Source of the DNA: an uncultured Algibacter sp.
GTDB lineage: Bacteria > Bacteroidota > Bacteroidia > Flavobacteriales > Flavobacteriaceae
Length of the DNA: 64,000 nt
Direction: 5' to 3'
Assembly (NCBI RefSeq): GCF_947495925.1
Contig: NZ_CANMAU010000005.1
Coordinates: 310,001 to 374,000, forward strand
Shown: one piece after another, positions 26,507 to 35,414 of the stretch
How positions within the stretch are numbered: position 1 is the first letter of the stretch
Layout of the letters: each line of letters starts with the position of its first letter
The notes under the pieces: generated by a model
Told to the model about the DNA's origin: nothing
What the model saw: only the letters and a program-made list of their open reading frames with translations
Databases searched by the model: none
Position numbers and translations under genes: made by a program

Positions 26507-27355
26507 ATGGAGCTTCCCCCAATAGAGGTAAAAAAAATAACTTATAAAGAAAAGATCGTATTTGAAAAGGTTACGGTTCCTACATTTAAAAGAATCCCCA
26601 AACTATATAACAAAAATGAAGCCTGTTTTATGTTTGTTGAAAAAGGCACATTTTTAATAAGAACTCCCTATCAAATAATTAACTTCGATAAGGAAAATGC
26701 ATTACTCGCCAAATGTTTCAATTATTTTGCTGAAACCACGCCTGAACAACGAAAAAAGCATAGAACCATAGAGCTTATTGGTGTGTTATTATATCCAGAT
26801 ATTATTAAAGAAATTTTTCCATATCCACCAAATAAATTGCCAAGTAACCGCTTAAATGTAAATAAAGTTCATCTAAACAAATTACTTTTAAACTATAAAG
26901 AAAGTATCAATTTACTTATTGAAAACCCTGATTTAGCTGATGAAGAATTAATTCTAAATAAACTTAAAGAGTTTATTATTTTGGTAACGAAAACACTTAA
27001 ATCTCCATCAGAACTAGAATTCTTAACTCAAATTTTTAGTCCGACTCAATTTGAATTCAGAAAAACAATAGAAAAAAATCTGTATTCTAACCTTTCCTTA
27101 GAAGAACTCGCTAGACTTTGTAGTATGAGTCTATCCACATTTAATAGGACTTTTAAAGAGAACTATAATACCAGCCCAAAAAAATATATTAACCAAAAAA
27201 AAATTGAAAAAGCCCTTAGTTTACTTCTCAATTCTAGTCTTAGAGTAAGTGATATAGCGTATCGTAGTGGATTCGAATCTATCTCAACATTCAATAGAAT
27301 GTTTCAGAAGGTCTACAAAAAATCTCCTTCAAAATACGTAGATGACATAAAATGA
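26507..27355 (+). CDS. AraC-family transcriptional regulator
   Basis: 282 residues. The C-terminal 100 residues hold the two helix-turn-helix units of the AraC/XylS family: LSLEELARLCSMSLSTFNRT and then VSDIAYRSGFESISTFNRMF, ending KSPSKYVDD. The N-terminal part lacks an obvious cupin and probably senses an unknown ligand. The next gene on the same strand, an SRPBCC protein 80 bp away, may be its target. The pair is bracketed by a decayed and an intact copy of the NTF2-like gene. Confidence 0.85.
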   Translation: MELPPIEVKKITYKEKIVFEKVTVPTFKRIPKLYNKNEACFMFVEKGTFLIRTPYQIINFDKENALLAKCFNYFAETTPEQRKKHRTIELIGVLLYPDIIKEIFPYPPNKLPSNRLNVNKVHLNKLLLNYKESINLLIENPDLADEELILNKLKEFIILVTKTLKSPSELEFLTQIFSPTQFEFRKTIEKNLYSNLSLEELARLCSMSLSTFNRTFKENYNTSPKKYINQKKIEKALSLLLNSSLRVSDIAYRSGFESISTFNRMFQKVYKKSPSKYVDDIK

Positions 27356-27435
27356 GCAATCATTAACACTAATTGCTAATAATTTCATAATCTTTTAGTA
27401 CACCTTTGTACCCATACTAATTTAAAAATTAAGTT

Positions 27436-28032
27436 ATGATGATAAAGAGGTCAATCTTCAAAATCTCAATTGTAATACTTACCAGCTTAATAACTGGTCA
27501 AATTTATTCACAACAAAAAGACAAAAAAATGAAATTAATGAAAGTAAATTATGAAATGCCAGTCGATGTCACTTCTGAACAAGCTTGGAGCGTATTATCT
27601 AGTTATGGCAACGTAGGGTCATTCCATTCTAGCCTTAAAAGCTCAAAATCTATAAAGGGAAGTGATAATGAAGCCGAATTAGGGTGTTATAGAGAATGTA
27701 TTATTCCAAATGGCAAAAAAGACATCTTGGTTAGGGAGAAAATCACCGAGTTTTCTGAAGGTCAGTACTATACTTATGACGTTTATGAATGGGAGAATTT
27801 TCCTTTAAAAAAAATGTCTATCACCTATGGTGTAAAAAAGAATAGTAATGGAGAAACCATTATTTACCAAAATTCTGAATACAGACTTAAACCTCGATTT
27901 CTAACATGGCCTATGAAAGGGAAAATGCGAAGTGGAGCTAGAGAATCATTAATGGCTTATAAACATTATATGGAAACTGGAGAGAAAAAAATAAACCTAG
28001 AAGTTTTAAAGAAAAATTATAAAACACTCTAA
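27436..28032 (+). CDS. Exported SRPBCC (START/Bet v1-like) protein
   Basis: 198 residues. A hydrophobic N-terminus (ISIVILTSLITGQIYSQQ) suggests secretion to the periplasm. The body is a ligand-pocket fold of the polyketide cyclase/SRPBCC family: MKVNYEMPVDVTSEQAWSVL, VGSFHSSLKSSKSIKGSDNE and ILVREKITEFSEGQYYTYDV are typical. It probably binds a hydrophobic small molecule; the ligand is unknown. Likely linked to the AraC regulator upstream. Confidence 0.75.
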   Translation: MMIKRSIFKISIVILTSLITGQIYSQQKDKKMKLMKVNYEMPVDVTSEQAWSVLSSYGNVGSFHSSLKSSKSIKGSDNEAELGCYRECIIPNGKKDILVREKITEFSEGQYYTYDVYEWENFPLKKMSITYGVKKNSNGETIIYQNSEYRLKPRFLTWPMKGKMRSGARESLMAYKHYMETGEKKINLEVLKKNYKTL

Positions 28033-28485
28033 TACTACCCAATATGAATTCAGCATTAAAATTTTCAGCTGTTGTATTGCATGAAACAGTACCACAAAAA
28101 TGATAGTATAGTTTTAAGAAATTCCCTAGGTCATGAAAAGAAAAAAAGGTTTTGAACATGACCTTAGGTAATTAAGCCTAATAAATGATTAAATCTATAT
28201 TTTTAGGCTACTTCGAATCTGGTCTATTTTAGACTGATAAGACCACAAATATTTTTGATAACAAATCATATGATATTACGGACATCTAAATTAAGATAGG
28301 AAAACCTTGTAAGGTTTCAGAAATACTTTCGAACAGTAGTACCAGCAGCAATGAAAAACAATCAATATAAACTAGTTATAAACTTAAAGTCTTTTCAAAA
28401 TGTTTTTTACAAAAGAGATTTGAACGTTTATAAAAGTGTAAAAAGTTTCTAACAGATAGTATTTAGTTAGAATTAATTAATCTTT
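28033..28485. other. Long gene-free stretch with a hairpin
   Basis: About 450 bp with no credible gene. A hairpin is formed by CCTAGGTCATG (28125-28135) and CATGACCTTAGG (28156-28167), perhaps the end of the SRPBCC transcript or part of a small RNA. The stretch ends at the terminator at 28486-28520. Confidence 0.4.
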
Positions 28486-28520
28486 ATAAAGGGTGGTAGT
28501 TCGCCCTTTATTTTTTTTAT
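28486..28520 (+). terminator. Rho-independent terminator
   Basis: TAAAGGG (about 28496-28502 with flanks) pairs with CCCTTTA (28504-28510) and is followed by a T-run (TTTTTTTTATTG) in the plus direction. Its distance of about 460 bp from the SRPBCC stop means it either ends a long 3' UTR or a separate transcript. Confidence 0.7.
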
Positions 28521-28539
28521 TGTGGTTATTAAATACTAT

Positions 28540-28998
28540 TTATTTTCCGCAACTAGCTTTTCTCCTAGTATCAATCAAGTAAATAATTTCCCATTGATTA
28601 CCATCTTTAAAGAGCTGAAAAGAATTCACACCACAATGGCTAAATTCGTCATTGTACCAAAACTCATAAGGTGTCCACACATTAGCCATGTTACCATCAA
28701 CCTGAATACTATAATCCAACAAACGTTCATCCCATTTTTGGTTTGCCCCTCGATCTGCAATAGCCTCGATAAGTTTACCAGATTCATCAGTAACTAAAAT
28801 ATCCTTTCCTTCTTTATTCCTAAATGCTGTTTGCATAATTATTTTATCAGCCATCACAGTTTTCATTAAAGCAGTATCGCCTTTATGGAAACCTTCAAAA
28901 AAAGTATCCACAGCAAATTTCACTTCTATTTTCTCTTCGGTTTGACCAAATAAAACAGAAGTAATTAAAAGTGTCAAATAAAGTATAAATCGTGTCAT
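28540..28998 (-). CDS. Exported NTF2-like (SnoaL/DUF4440-type) protein
   Basis: 152 residues: a signal peptide (MTRFILYLTLLITSVLFGQ) and an NTF2-like cone fold (EEKIEVKFAVDTFFEGFHKG, WTPYEFWYNDEFSHCGVNSF). Such proteins bind or convert small molecules; no catalytic residue can be named with confidence. A broken copy of its C-terminal part is present at 26279-26400, showing a past duplication. Confidence 0.7.
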   Translation of the reverse strand: MTRFILYLTLLITSVLFGQTEEKIEVKFAVDTFFEGFHKGDTALMKTVMADKIIMQTAFRNKEGKDILVTDESGKLIEAIADRGANQKWDERLLDYSIQVDGNMANVWTPYEFWYNDEFSHCGVNSFQLFKDGNQWEIIYLIDTRRKASCGK

Positions 28999-29114
28999 TA
29001 GGTTAATTTTACATCTAAAGTAACTGATATCTAATCATCTAACTCCACATTAAAGAAAAGTTTAACAGTATCTCCTTTATTTAGTATTTTTACATGCTAA
29101 CTAAACCTAACAAC

Positions 29115-29933
29115 ATGTCTGTAGCAAAAAAAGAATATAAACGCATAACCGTTAAGACACTAGTAGATATGAAAGCCAATGGTGAAAAAATATCTATGCT
29201 TACAGCTTATGATTATACCATGGCAAAAATCGTTGATGGTGCTGGTGTTGATGTTATTCTTGTTGGAGATTCTGCAAGTAATGTTATGGCAGGACATGAA
29301 ACCACACTACCCATAACTTTAGACCAGATGATTTACCATGCTTCATCTGTTGTTAGAGCTATATACAGAGCCTTGATAGTTGTAGATTTACCTTTTGGAA
29401 GTTACCAAAGCGACCCTAAGGAAGCCTTGCGATCGGCCATTAGAATCATGAAAGAAAGTGGTGCGCACTCAGTAAAACTGGAAGGCGGTAAAGAAATAAA
29501 AGAATCGATTAAACGTATTTTAAACGCCGGCATACCAGTTATGGGACATTTAGGCCTTACGCCACAATCTATTTATAAATTTGGTACATATACGGTTCGT
29601 GCAAAAGAAGAAGAAGAGGCGGAATGCCTTATTGAAGATGCCAAGTTTTTAGAACGTGTTGGATGTTTTGCTATCGTATTGGAAAAAATACCTGCGGCAT
29701 TAGCAAAACAAGTTGCTGAAAGTGTAAGTATACCCATAATAGGTATTGGAGCTGGACCAGATGTTGATGGTCAAGTTTTGGTTTTGCACGATATGCTTGG
29801 AATGACACATGAATTCAATCCTAGGTTTTTACGGAGATATTTACATTTGTATGAAGAAATGACTTCCGCCATTTCCCAATATGTTGATGATGTAAAAACC
29901 AAAGATTTCCCTAATGAAAGTGAGCAATATTAG
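29115..29933 (+). CDS. panB: 3-methyl-2-oxobutanoate hydroxymethyltransferase
   Basis: About 272 residues from the ATG at 29115; an in-frame ATG 21 bp upstream adds a non-conserved MLTKPNN. PanB adds a hydroxymethyl group to 2-oxoisovalerate to give ketopantoate, the first step of pantothenate and CoA synthesis. Motifs seen: [58 protein letters not shown] and [19 protein letters not shown]. Full length. The following RluA gene overlaps its stop by one base. Confidence 0.96.
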   Translation: MSVAKKEYKRITVKTLVDMKANGEKISMLTAYDYTMAKIVDGAGVDVILVGDSASNVMAGHETTLPITLDQMIYHASSVVRAIYRALIVVDLPFGSYQSDPKEALRSAIRIMKESGAHSVKLEGGKEIKESIKRILNAGIPVMGHLGLTPQSIYKFGTYTVRAKEEEEAECLIEDAKFLERVGCFAIVLEKIPAALAKQVAESVSIPIIGIGAGPDVDGQVLVLHDMLGMTHEFNPRFLRRYLHLYEEMTSAISQYVDDVKTKDFPNESEQY

Positions 29934-30634
29934 TGTCGAATAAAGTTCTATCAAATAAAAACAATCTTCAAGTTCTTTATGAGGATAACCATATTATCAT
30001 GGTTAACAAACGTGCCGGCGATATTGTTCAAGGCGACAAAACGGGCGACAAACCTCTAAGCGATATAGTAAAAGAATATATTAAGCACAAATACAACAAA
30101 CCCGGCAATGTTTACCTAGGGACCGTTCACAGATTGGACAGGCCAACATCTGGTCTTGTTATTTTTGCAAAAACTAGCAAAGTGCTACCAAGACTTAATA
30201 AATTATTTCTTTCAAAAGATATTCATAAAACCTACTGGGCTTTGGTAAAAAATGAACCTCAAAAAAAAGAAGACACCTTAATTCATTGGCTTAAAAAAAA
30301 CCCAAAAAACAATAAATCCAAAGCGTATCTAAAGGAAGTTCCCGATAGTAAAAAAGCGATTCTTCACTATAAGATGATAAAAAAGCTAGATAATTATTAT
30401 CTTCTTGAGATAAATTTAGAAACTGGAAGGCATCACCAAATACGGGCACAATTAGCTTCTATTGGTTGCCCAATTAAAGGCGATTTAAAATATGGCTTTG
30501 ACCGAAGTAATAAAGATGCCAGTATAAGTTTGCATGCCCGACATATAGAATTTATTCATCCTGTTAAAAAGGAACCCATGTCAATTCATGCTCCTTTACC
30601 AAATGATTCTACTTGGAATGCTTGTTTGACGTAA
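29933..30634 (+). CDS. RluA-family pseudouridine synthase
   Basis: 233 residues starting at a GTG that overlaps the panB stop codon (TAGTG), so translation is probably coupled. The catalytic motif is VHRLDRPTSGLVIFAKT, with the Asp that attacks the uridine C6. The substrate-binding end is ETGRHHQIRAQLASIGCPIKGD. There is no S4 domain. It modifies uridines in rRNA or tRNA; the target position cannot be read from the sequence. Confidence 0.9.
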   Translation: MSNKVLSNKNNLQVLYEDNHIIMVNKRAGDIVQGDKTGDKPLSDIVKEYIKHKYNKPGNVYLGTVHRLDRPTSGLVIFAKTSKVLPRLNKLFLSKDIHKTYWALVKNEPQKKEDTLIHWLKKNPKNNKSKAYLKEVPDSKKAILHYKMIKKLDNYYLLEINLETGRHHQIRAQLASIGCPIKGDLKYGFDRSNKDASISLHARHIEFIHPVKKEPMSIHAPLPNDSTWNACLT

Positions 30635-30661
30635 TTTAAATATCTTTATAAAAAACAAGTA

Positions 30662-32041
30662 TTGAATAATTTAGAAGACATTATTGAAAATCAACGTACG
30701 TTTTTTAAATCTCAGCAAACTAAAAACATTGCTCATAGATTAAAACTTTTAAAAGCGCTAAAACTTGAAATTGAATCTCAAGAACAAGCTATACTTGATG
30801 CTCTAAAAAAAGACTTAAAAAAATCAGAATTTGAATCTTATATTAGTGAGGTTGGTTTAGTGCTTTCTGAGTTAAATCTAGTTTTAAAAAATCTAAAAAA
30901 ATGGGGAAAGCCCAAACGAATTAAATCTTCCCTATTAACTTTTCCTTCTAAAGATTATATTTACAAAGCACCATATGGCAATACTCTTATTATTGCACCA
31001 TGGAATTACCCCTTTTTATTGGCTATGGAACCTCTAATAATGGCCATTTCAGCTGGAAATACCGTAGTTTTAAAACCCAGCGAGTTAACAAAGCATACAT
31101 CCAAGATTATCACCAAAATTGTAGAGGCTGTTTTCTCTAAATCTCATGCCATATCGATTGAAGGCGGGGTTGATTTATCAACTAAACTGTTAAAGAGAAA
31201 GTGGGACTTTATCTTTTTTACAGGTAGTACAGAAGTTGGAAAAATTGTTGCCAAAGCTGCAGCGTCTTTTTTAACACCTGTAGTACTTGAACTTGGAGGA
31301 AAATCACCATGTATTATTGATGATACCGTTGATTTAAAATTGATTGCAAGACGCCTTGTCTGGGGGAAATTACTTAATGGCGGACAAACCTGTATAGCAC
31401 CAGACTACCTTATTGTAAAATCGATAATTAAAGAAAAACTTATAGAGGTTTTAAAAACTGAAATTACTAAACGATATTCAGATCATCCAGAAAAGTCTCC
31501 AGATTTTCCAAGAATCATAAATAAAAATAATACGCAGCGGCTTAGCATGCTTCTTGAAGGTGCCAATATTATATTTGGAGGTGATATTAATATTGATAAC
31601 TGTTACATCTCTCCTACTTTGGTTGATGAACCTCGATTAGACAGTCCTATAATGCAGGAAGAAATATTTGGCCCAATTCTCCCCATATTATCTTATGATA
31701 CTGAAAAAGACATTGAGCGTATCATCTCTAATTCTGACACACCTTTAGCCTTATATGTTTTCTCTAAAAACCAAATGTTCGCAGAAAATACGATTAACAC
31801 ATATAGTTTTGGTGGCGGTGTCGTTAATGATTTACTCATTCATTTTGGAAACCATAGATTACCTTTTGGTGGTGTGGGTTCCAGTGGAATGGGCAGGTAT
31901 CATGGGAAATTTGGTTTTGATACGTTTACTCATGAAAAAGGCATTATGAAACGTGGTATAACAACAGACCCTTCCTTCCGGTATCCGCCATATTCTGGTA
32001 AGCTAAATTTACTAAAGAAAATCTTTAAATGGCTTGGATGA
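30662..32041 (+). CDS. Aldehyde dehydrogenase (class 3-like)
   Basis: 459 residues beginning at a TTG (30662-30664); no nearby in-frame ATG exists and the first internal Met lies well inside the fold. NAD(P)-dependent aldehyde oxidation: VVLELGGKSPCII (catalytic Glu) and LNGGQTCIAPDYLIV (nucleophile Cys at about 244), with IIAPWNYPFLLAMEP and the C-terminal LPFGGVGSSGMGRYHGK. The short length and the C-terminal hydrophobic KIFKWLG resemble fatty or class 3 aldehyde dehydrogenases. Its stop is 2 bp from the convergent histidine kinase gene. Confidence 0.9.
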   Translation: MNNLEDIIENQRTFFKSQQTKNIAHRLKLLKALKLEIESQEQAILDALKKDLKKSEFESYISEVGLVLSELNLVLKNLKKWGKPKRIKSSLLTFPSKDYIYKAPYGNTLIIAPWNYPFLLAMEPLIMAISAGNTVVLKPSELTKHTSKIITKIVEAVFSKSHAISIEGGVDLSTKLLKRKWDFIFFTGSTEVGKIVAKAAASFLTPVVLELGGKSPCIIDDTVDLKLIARRLVWGKLLNGGQTCIAPDYLIVKSIIKEKLIEVLKTEITKRYSDHPEKSPDFPRIINKNNTQRLSMLLEGANIIFGGDINIDNCYISPTLVDEPRLDSPIMQEEIFGPILPILSYDTEKDIERIISNSDTPLALYVFSKNQMFAENTINTYSFGGGVVNDLLIHFGNHRLPFGGVGSSGMGRYHGKFGFDTFTHEKGIMKRGITTDPSFRYPPYSGKLNLLKKIFKWLG

Positions 32042-32043
32042 AT

Positions 32044-32844
32044 TTAGGATATTGAGTAATTCAATTTTAACCTTACTCCTTTATTTACTTCAGAGGTCAA
32101 ATCTAAACCTGCTCCAATTAAAGCAGCTCTACTCTTCATATTTATTAAACCTGAACCCTTTTCAATATCACTAATATTAAAACCCTTTCCATCATCAGAA
32201 GCTATAATAATAATTTCCTCGGGCTTATAATCTATAGTCAAATTAAAGTTTTTTGCTTCAGAATACTTGACGGAATTTGAAAGAAACTCCTGAATAATTC
32301 TAAAAATAATTATTTCATGCTTTCTATCTTTAAAAGGAACCTCATCTCCCAATATCTTGAGTTCTGCTGAATCAAACTTCATCTTTTTTAGACGATTTAG
32401 TTCATTAATTATAGATTTCTCAAAACCTAAATTAAGCACTACTTCGTTATTCAAAGATTTTGATAATGCCCTAACCTCAGCCAAACCTTCCCTTAAAGCT
32501 TCAGATGTATCTTTAAATTTGTCTTTAACCTCATCATCAACCTGCATTTTTAATATACTTAACTGCATGCTAGCAAAAGATAATAACTGTCCAATATTAT
32601 CATGAAGTTCCCAACCAATATTTTTTAAAGTCTGTTCTTGGCTTTCCGTCTGTGCCTTTGCTATCTCTGATTCAAACGCTTGCTGCTGCTCCATTTTATC
32701 CTGAAGTAGTTTATTTTTTCGTTTTAAAAACACGACAAAAAATACAATTACTAAGGCTGTTACAATAACTAAAACAGCTATCATATACACTAATAAATAA
32801 CGTTCTGCAGCAGTACTCGCTAATCGTTCTCCGGTTTGCACCAT
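32044..32844 (-). CDS. NarL/DegS-type sensor histidine kinase
   Basis: About 266 residues from the ATG at 32844; earlier Mets extend into a coding overlap with no features. One transmembrane segment (YLLVYMIAVLVIVTALVIVF) is followed by a coiled-coil linker, a HisKA_3 domain with phosphoacceptor His in NIGWELHDNIGQLL, and an HATPase_c domain (EFLSNSVKYSEAKNF, then ASDDGKGFN and GLINMKSR for the N, G1 and G2 boxes). The partner response regulator, normally a LuxR-type protein, is not adjacent. It overlaps the upstream membrane protein gene by 25 bp. Confidence 0.88.
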   Translation of the reverse strand: MVQTGERLASTAAERYLLVYMIAVLVIVTALVIVFFVVFLKRKNKLLQDKMEQQQAFESEIAKAQTESQEQTLKNIGWELHDNIGQLLSFASMQLSILKMQVDDEVKDKFKDTSEALREGLAEVRALSKSLNNEVVLNLGFEKSIINELNRLKKMKFDSAELKILGDEVPFKDRKHEIIIFRIIQEFLSNSVKYSEAKNFNLTIDYKPEEIIIIASDDGKGFNISDIEKGSGLINMKSRAALIGAGLDLTSEVNKGVRLKLNYSIS

Positions 32845-33524
32845 ATTAAAGCAAAAGTAAAGGTTGAATACATAAAGGTATTTGCAAATAAATAAATTTG
32901 CCATTTTAAAAATATAAAATTCCAATCTCTTTGCGAGTTATAAATATCATAGAAAACTAGAGGCGTAATAATCAACCACCAAATAAAAACAGCTATGCTA
33001 ATATAAAAATTTAGAGATCTATAAAAAGTAAGAATTTTATCGCTATTAAGAGTTTCTATAAAATATAGTAGTGTGCAGCTAAATATGATTAAAGCCCCAA
33101 AAATATCAATAGGAACCAAATATCTAACGAAGTATTCATCAATATTAAAAATGATATAGGTGGCTGAAAATATAAAAAAACAGACAGCCATTAGCTTTAA
33201 AAACCTTTTAGAACTTTTATTTTTTAGTATTTTGTAATAATAGAAGCTATAAAATAAAATAGCGCCTATTCCCCAAAAAAGAGTAGCCCACCAATAATTT
33301 TTTTGAAACAAAGTACCTATCAAGAAATTCAAAAATTGATCAGGCTTTACGTACTTGGAATAGACGCCTAAAGTATCACAAATACTTAAATACCACAAAA
33401 ACCAAATAAAGTATTTAGCATTTGAATACTTATATTTTTTATAAACAAACAATCCCGTAATTGCCGCTAAAAACTCAACCGAATGAACAATAAAAGAATA
33501 ATTTTTTAATAAAATATCGTTCAT
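32820..33524 (-). CDS. Multi-pass membrane protein, probable sensor partner of the histidine kinase
   Basis: 234 residues with about seven predicted transmembrane helices (for example FIVHSVEFLAAITGLFVY, TLFWGIGAILFYSFYYY and ISIAVFIWWLIITPLVFY). No characterised domain is recognised. Its stop lies within the start region of the histidine kinase gene (25-bp overlap), so the two are translationally coupled and the protein may supply the sensing module. Function is inferred from this arrangement only. Confidence 0.65.
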   Translation of the reverse strand: MNDILLKNYSFIVHSVEFLAAITGLFVYKKYKYSNAKYFIWFLWYLSICDTLGVYSKYVKPDQFLNFLIGTLFQKNYWWATLFWGIGAILFYSFYYYKILKNKSSKRFLKLMAVCFFIFSATYIIFNIDEYFVRYLVPIDIFGALIIFSCTLLYFIETLNSDKILTFYRSLNFYISIAVFIWWLIITPLVFYDIYNSQRDWNFIFLKWQIYLFANTFMYSTFTFALIWCKPEND

Positions 33525-33601
33525 TCGGAAATCATTAAAATATTGTTTAGACAGCTAATAAAAGGGTAATCTGTTTATTATATTTAAAAATTTACTTTAC
33601 A

Positions 33602-34105
33602 CTAATATTGGTTTCCTCCCGACCCGTTATTCAACGGCCCTACACCACTTTGAATAAAACTAGAAGAAGACAATCCGGCCTCTGCATTTAGCTTTAATCC
33701 AATTGGTGCCATAAACATGGTAGTAAAACCGTCATTCTCCTTACCTTCTCTATTACCATAAACACCTAAATAAACACGAATGCTATCCATGCTATAGCCT
33801 AAGTTTTCAGATTCAACCTCTGCCCAATCTAAATAGTTACGAACATCTTCGACAGACCAGCCTACAGAACGTTTATCTATTTCTCTTCCCTGCCTTGCTG
33901 CAGCAGAATCAACAGCTGGCTTTCTAAATTTAGTCCAATTATTGTTTAATTCGATAGCTTCTTCTACCGTAATAACTCCATCTGGTTTTACAATTTTATT
34001 TTCTACCGTTTCCGTTTCACCCGAATTATCTAAAGGCGGATAAAAATAATAGGTCAATAGGACGCCAATGATAATTCCTAAGGCGATGTACATTAATTTC
34101 TTCAT
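33602..34105 (-). CDS. Membrane-anchored protein of unknown function
   Basis: 167 residues with one N-terminal transmembrane helix (MYIALGIIIGVLLTYYFYP) and a soluble acidic domain facing the periplasm or cytoplasm. The domain includes VITVEEAIELNNNWTKFRKP and DVRNYLDWAEVESENLGYS; the C-terminus is Gly/Ser/Asn-rich. I do not recognise the family. Confidence 0.5.
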   Translation of the reverse strand: MKKLMYIALGIIIGVLLTYYFYPPLDNSGETETVENKIVKPDGVITVEEAIELNNNWTKFRKPAVDSAAARQGREIDKRSVGWSVEDVRNYLDWAEVESENLGYSMDSIRVYLGVYGNREGKENDGFTTMFMAPIGLKLNAEAGLSSSSFIQSGVGPLNNGSGGNQY

Positions 34106-34175
34106 TATTAAAGTCGTTTGATTAATATACCCCTAAAATAGGAAAAGTTTTCTATTGTAAGATTTTATTATAGGC

Positions 34176-34802
34176 TTAAGAAGGAAATCCTAACATACCA
34201 CCCATCCCCACTGTAAATAACCAGCAGCCGTACAAGGCATGTTCAATAGAAACAAGCAGCGTAGATTTTGTTTTAGTATAGGAAAACGCAAACAGCAGTC
34301 CTCCTAAGAACGTAATTATAAGAACTAAAGCATTTTTAAATAACACATGTGCCAAAGCAAATAGTACAGCATTTAATACAATAAACATCCCCGAATTCTT
34401 AAATAACGCCTCATATCTATTAAAAAAGAACGTTCTGTAAATTAACTCTTGTGGATATACTGAAAAAAAGGAGTAAATGAATAATATAAAAACCCATAAC
34501 TGCGGTTTATTTAAAACAACAGAAAACAAAAGTTCTTTATTTGTGAACCAAACTAAAGCTGTAGTTAGCAACATAATCAACAACAACTTCATCACCGTAT
34601 TTTTGACAAAAAGCGACCAATCGATTCCCTTGGTAATCATACATTTTTGTTTTTCGACTCGTAATAAAACGAAAAGAACATAAACAAACCCCGTTAGGCC
34701 CATGCCAAACTTTATGAATGGAGAAAAATCTAAAACAAAACTAATTGGTATAACTATGAATATAATTAGAAGTTCTAAATATTTATACCGCTTACTCTTC
34801 AC
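34176..34802 (-). CDS. CPBP-family (Abi/CAAX-protease-like) membrane protein
   Basis: 208 residues from a GTG (34800-34802) that follows the Lrp stop directly, so the two are coupled. Around six to seven membrane helices. The CPBP motif 1 appears as SVYPQELIYRTFF: the usual EExxxR is QExxxR (Gln118, Glu119, Arg123). Motif 2 is present as LFALAHVLF with the expected His, and motif 3 includes SIEHALYG. CPBP enzymes cleave membrane substrates; replacement of the first catalytic Glu by Gln raises doubt about protease activity. Confidence 0.75.
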   Translation of the reverse strand: MKSKRYKYLELLIIFIVIPISFVLDFSPFIKFGMGLTGFVYVLFVLLRVEKQKCMITKGIDWSLFVKNTVMKLLLIMLLTTALVWFTNKELLFSVVLNKPQLWVFILFIYSFFSVYPQELIYRTFFFNRYEALFKNSGMFIVLNAVLFALAHVLFKNALVLIITFLGGLLFAFSYTKTKSTLLVSIEHALYGCWLFTVGMGGMLGFPS

Positions 34803-35261
34803 TTAAAAACTAATTACAGATGTATGTTTAACCTCATTTATAACGAACATACTATGCGTACTTCCTATATGATTAATTGTTGTTAATTTTTCTACCATAA
34901 AAGCTCTGAATTCAGTCATGTCTGCCACGATTACTTTTAATAAATAGTCGTAATCCCCGCTTAAATGATAGCACTCTAAAACTTCGGTAAGCCTTTTTAC
35001 TTCTCTTTCAAAACGAATCACAAATTCTTGACTATGTTGTACCAGTTTTATATGGCAAAATACTACAAAATCCCTATCTACTCTTTTTTTGTTTACAACA
35101 GCATGATACCCCAATATAAACCCTTCTTTTTCAAGCTTTTTTATACGCTCAAAAACAGCGGTGACAGATAATCCTAATTTATTAGACAGTTCTTTATTAG
35201 TTTGCTTACTGTCTTGTTGTAAATATTCTAATAGTTTTTTATCAGTTGTATCAAAAATCAT
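34803..35261 (-). CDS. Lrp/AsnC-family transcriptional regulator
   Basis: 152 residues. The N-terminal winged HTH reads LLEYLQQDSKQTNKELSNKL and GLSVTAVFERIKKLEKEGFI; the C-terminal RAM/AsnC domain includes VLECYHLSGDYDYLLKVIVA. It binds amino acids and regulates nearby metabolism. It lies divergently from the methionine gamma-lyase-type gene at 35415 with a 153-bp intergenic region, so that gene is the natural target. The CPBP gene follows without a gap. Confidence 0.92.
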   Translation of the reverse strand: MIFDTTDKKLLEYLQQDSKQTNKELSNKLGLSVTAVFERIKKLEKEGFILGYHAVVNKKRVDRDFVVFCHIKLVQHSQEFVIRFEREVKRLTEVLECYHLSGDYDYLLKVIVADMTEFRAFMVEKLTTINHIGSTHSMFVINEVKHTSVISF

Positions 35262-35414
35262 AGGTGAATCTTATTCGGAAAAAGAAGTCTATTTGCTTAA
35301 AAATACAACATATAATCTAATAATAAATATAATTTTAGATTTATTTTCTTATTTAACAAACAAACATTGATTAAAATTCAATTATTTAAGAAATTTGTAT
35401 AACTCTAAAACCTC

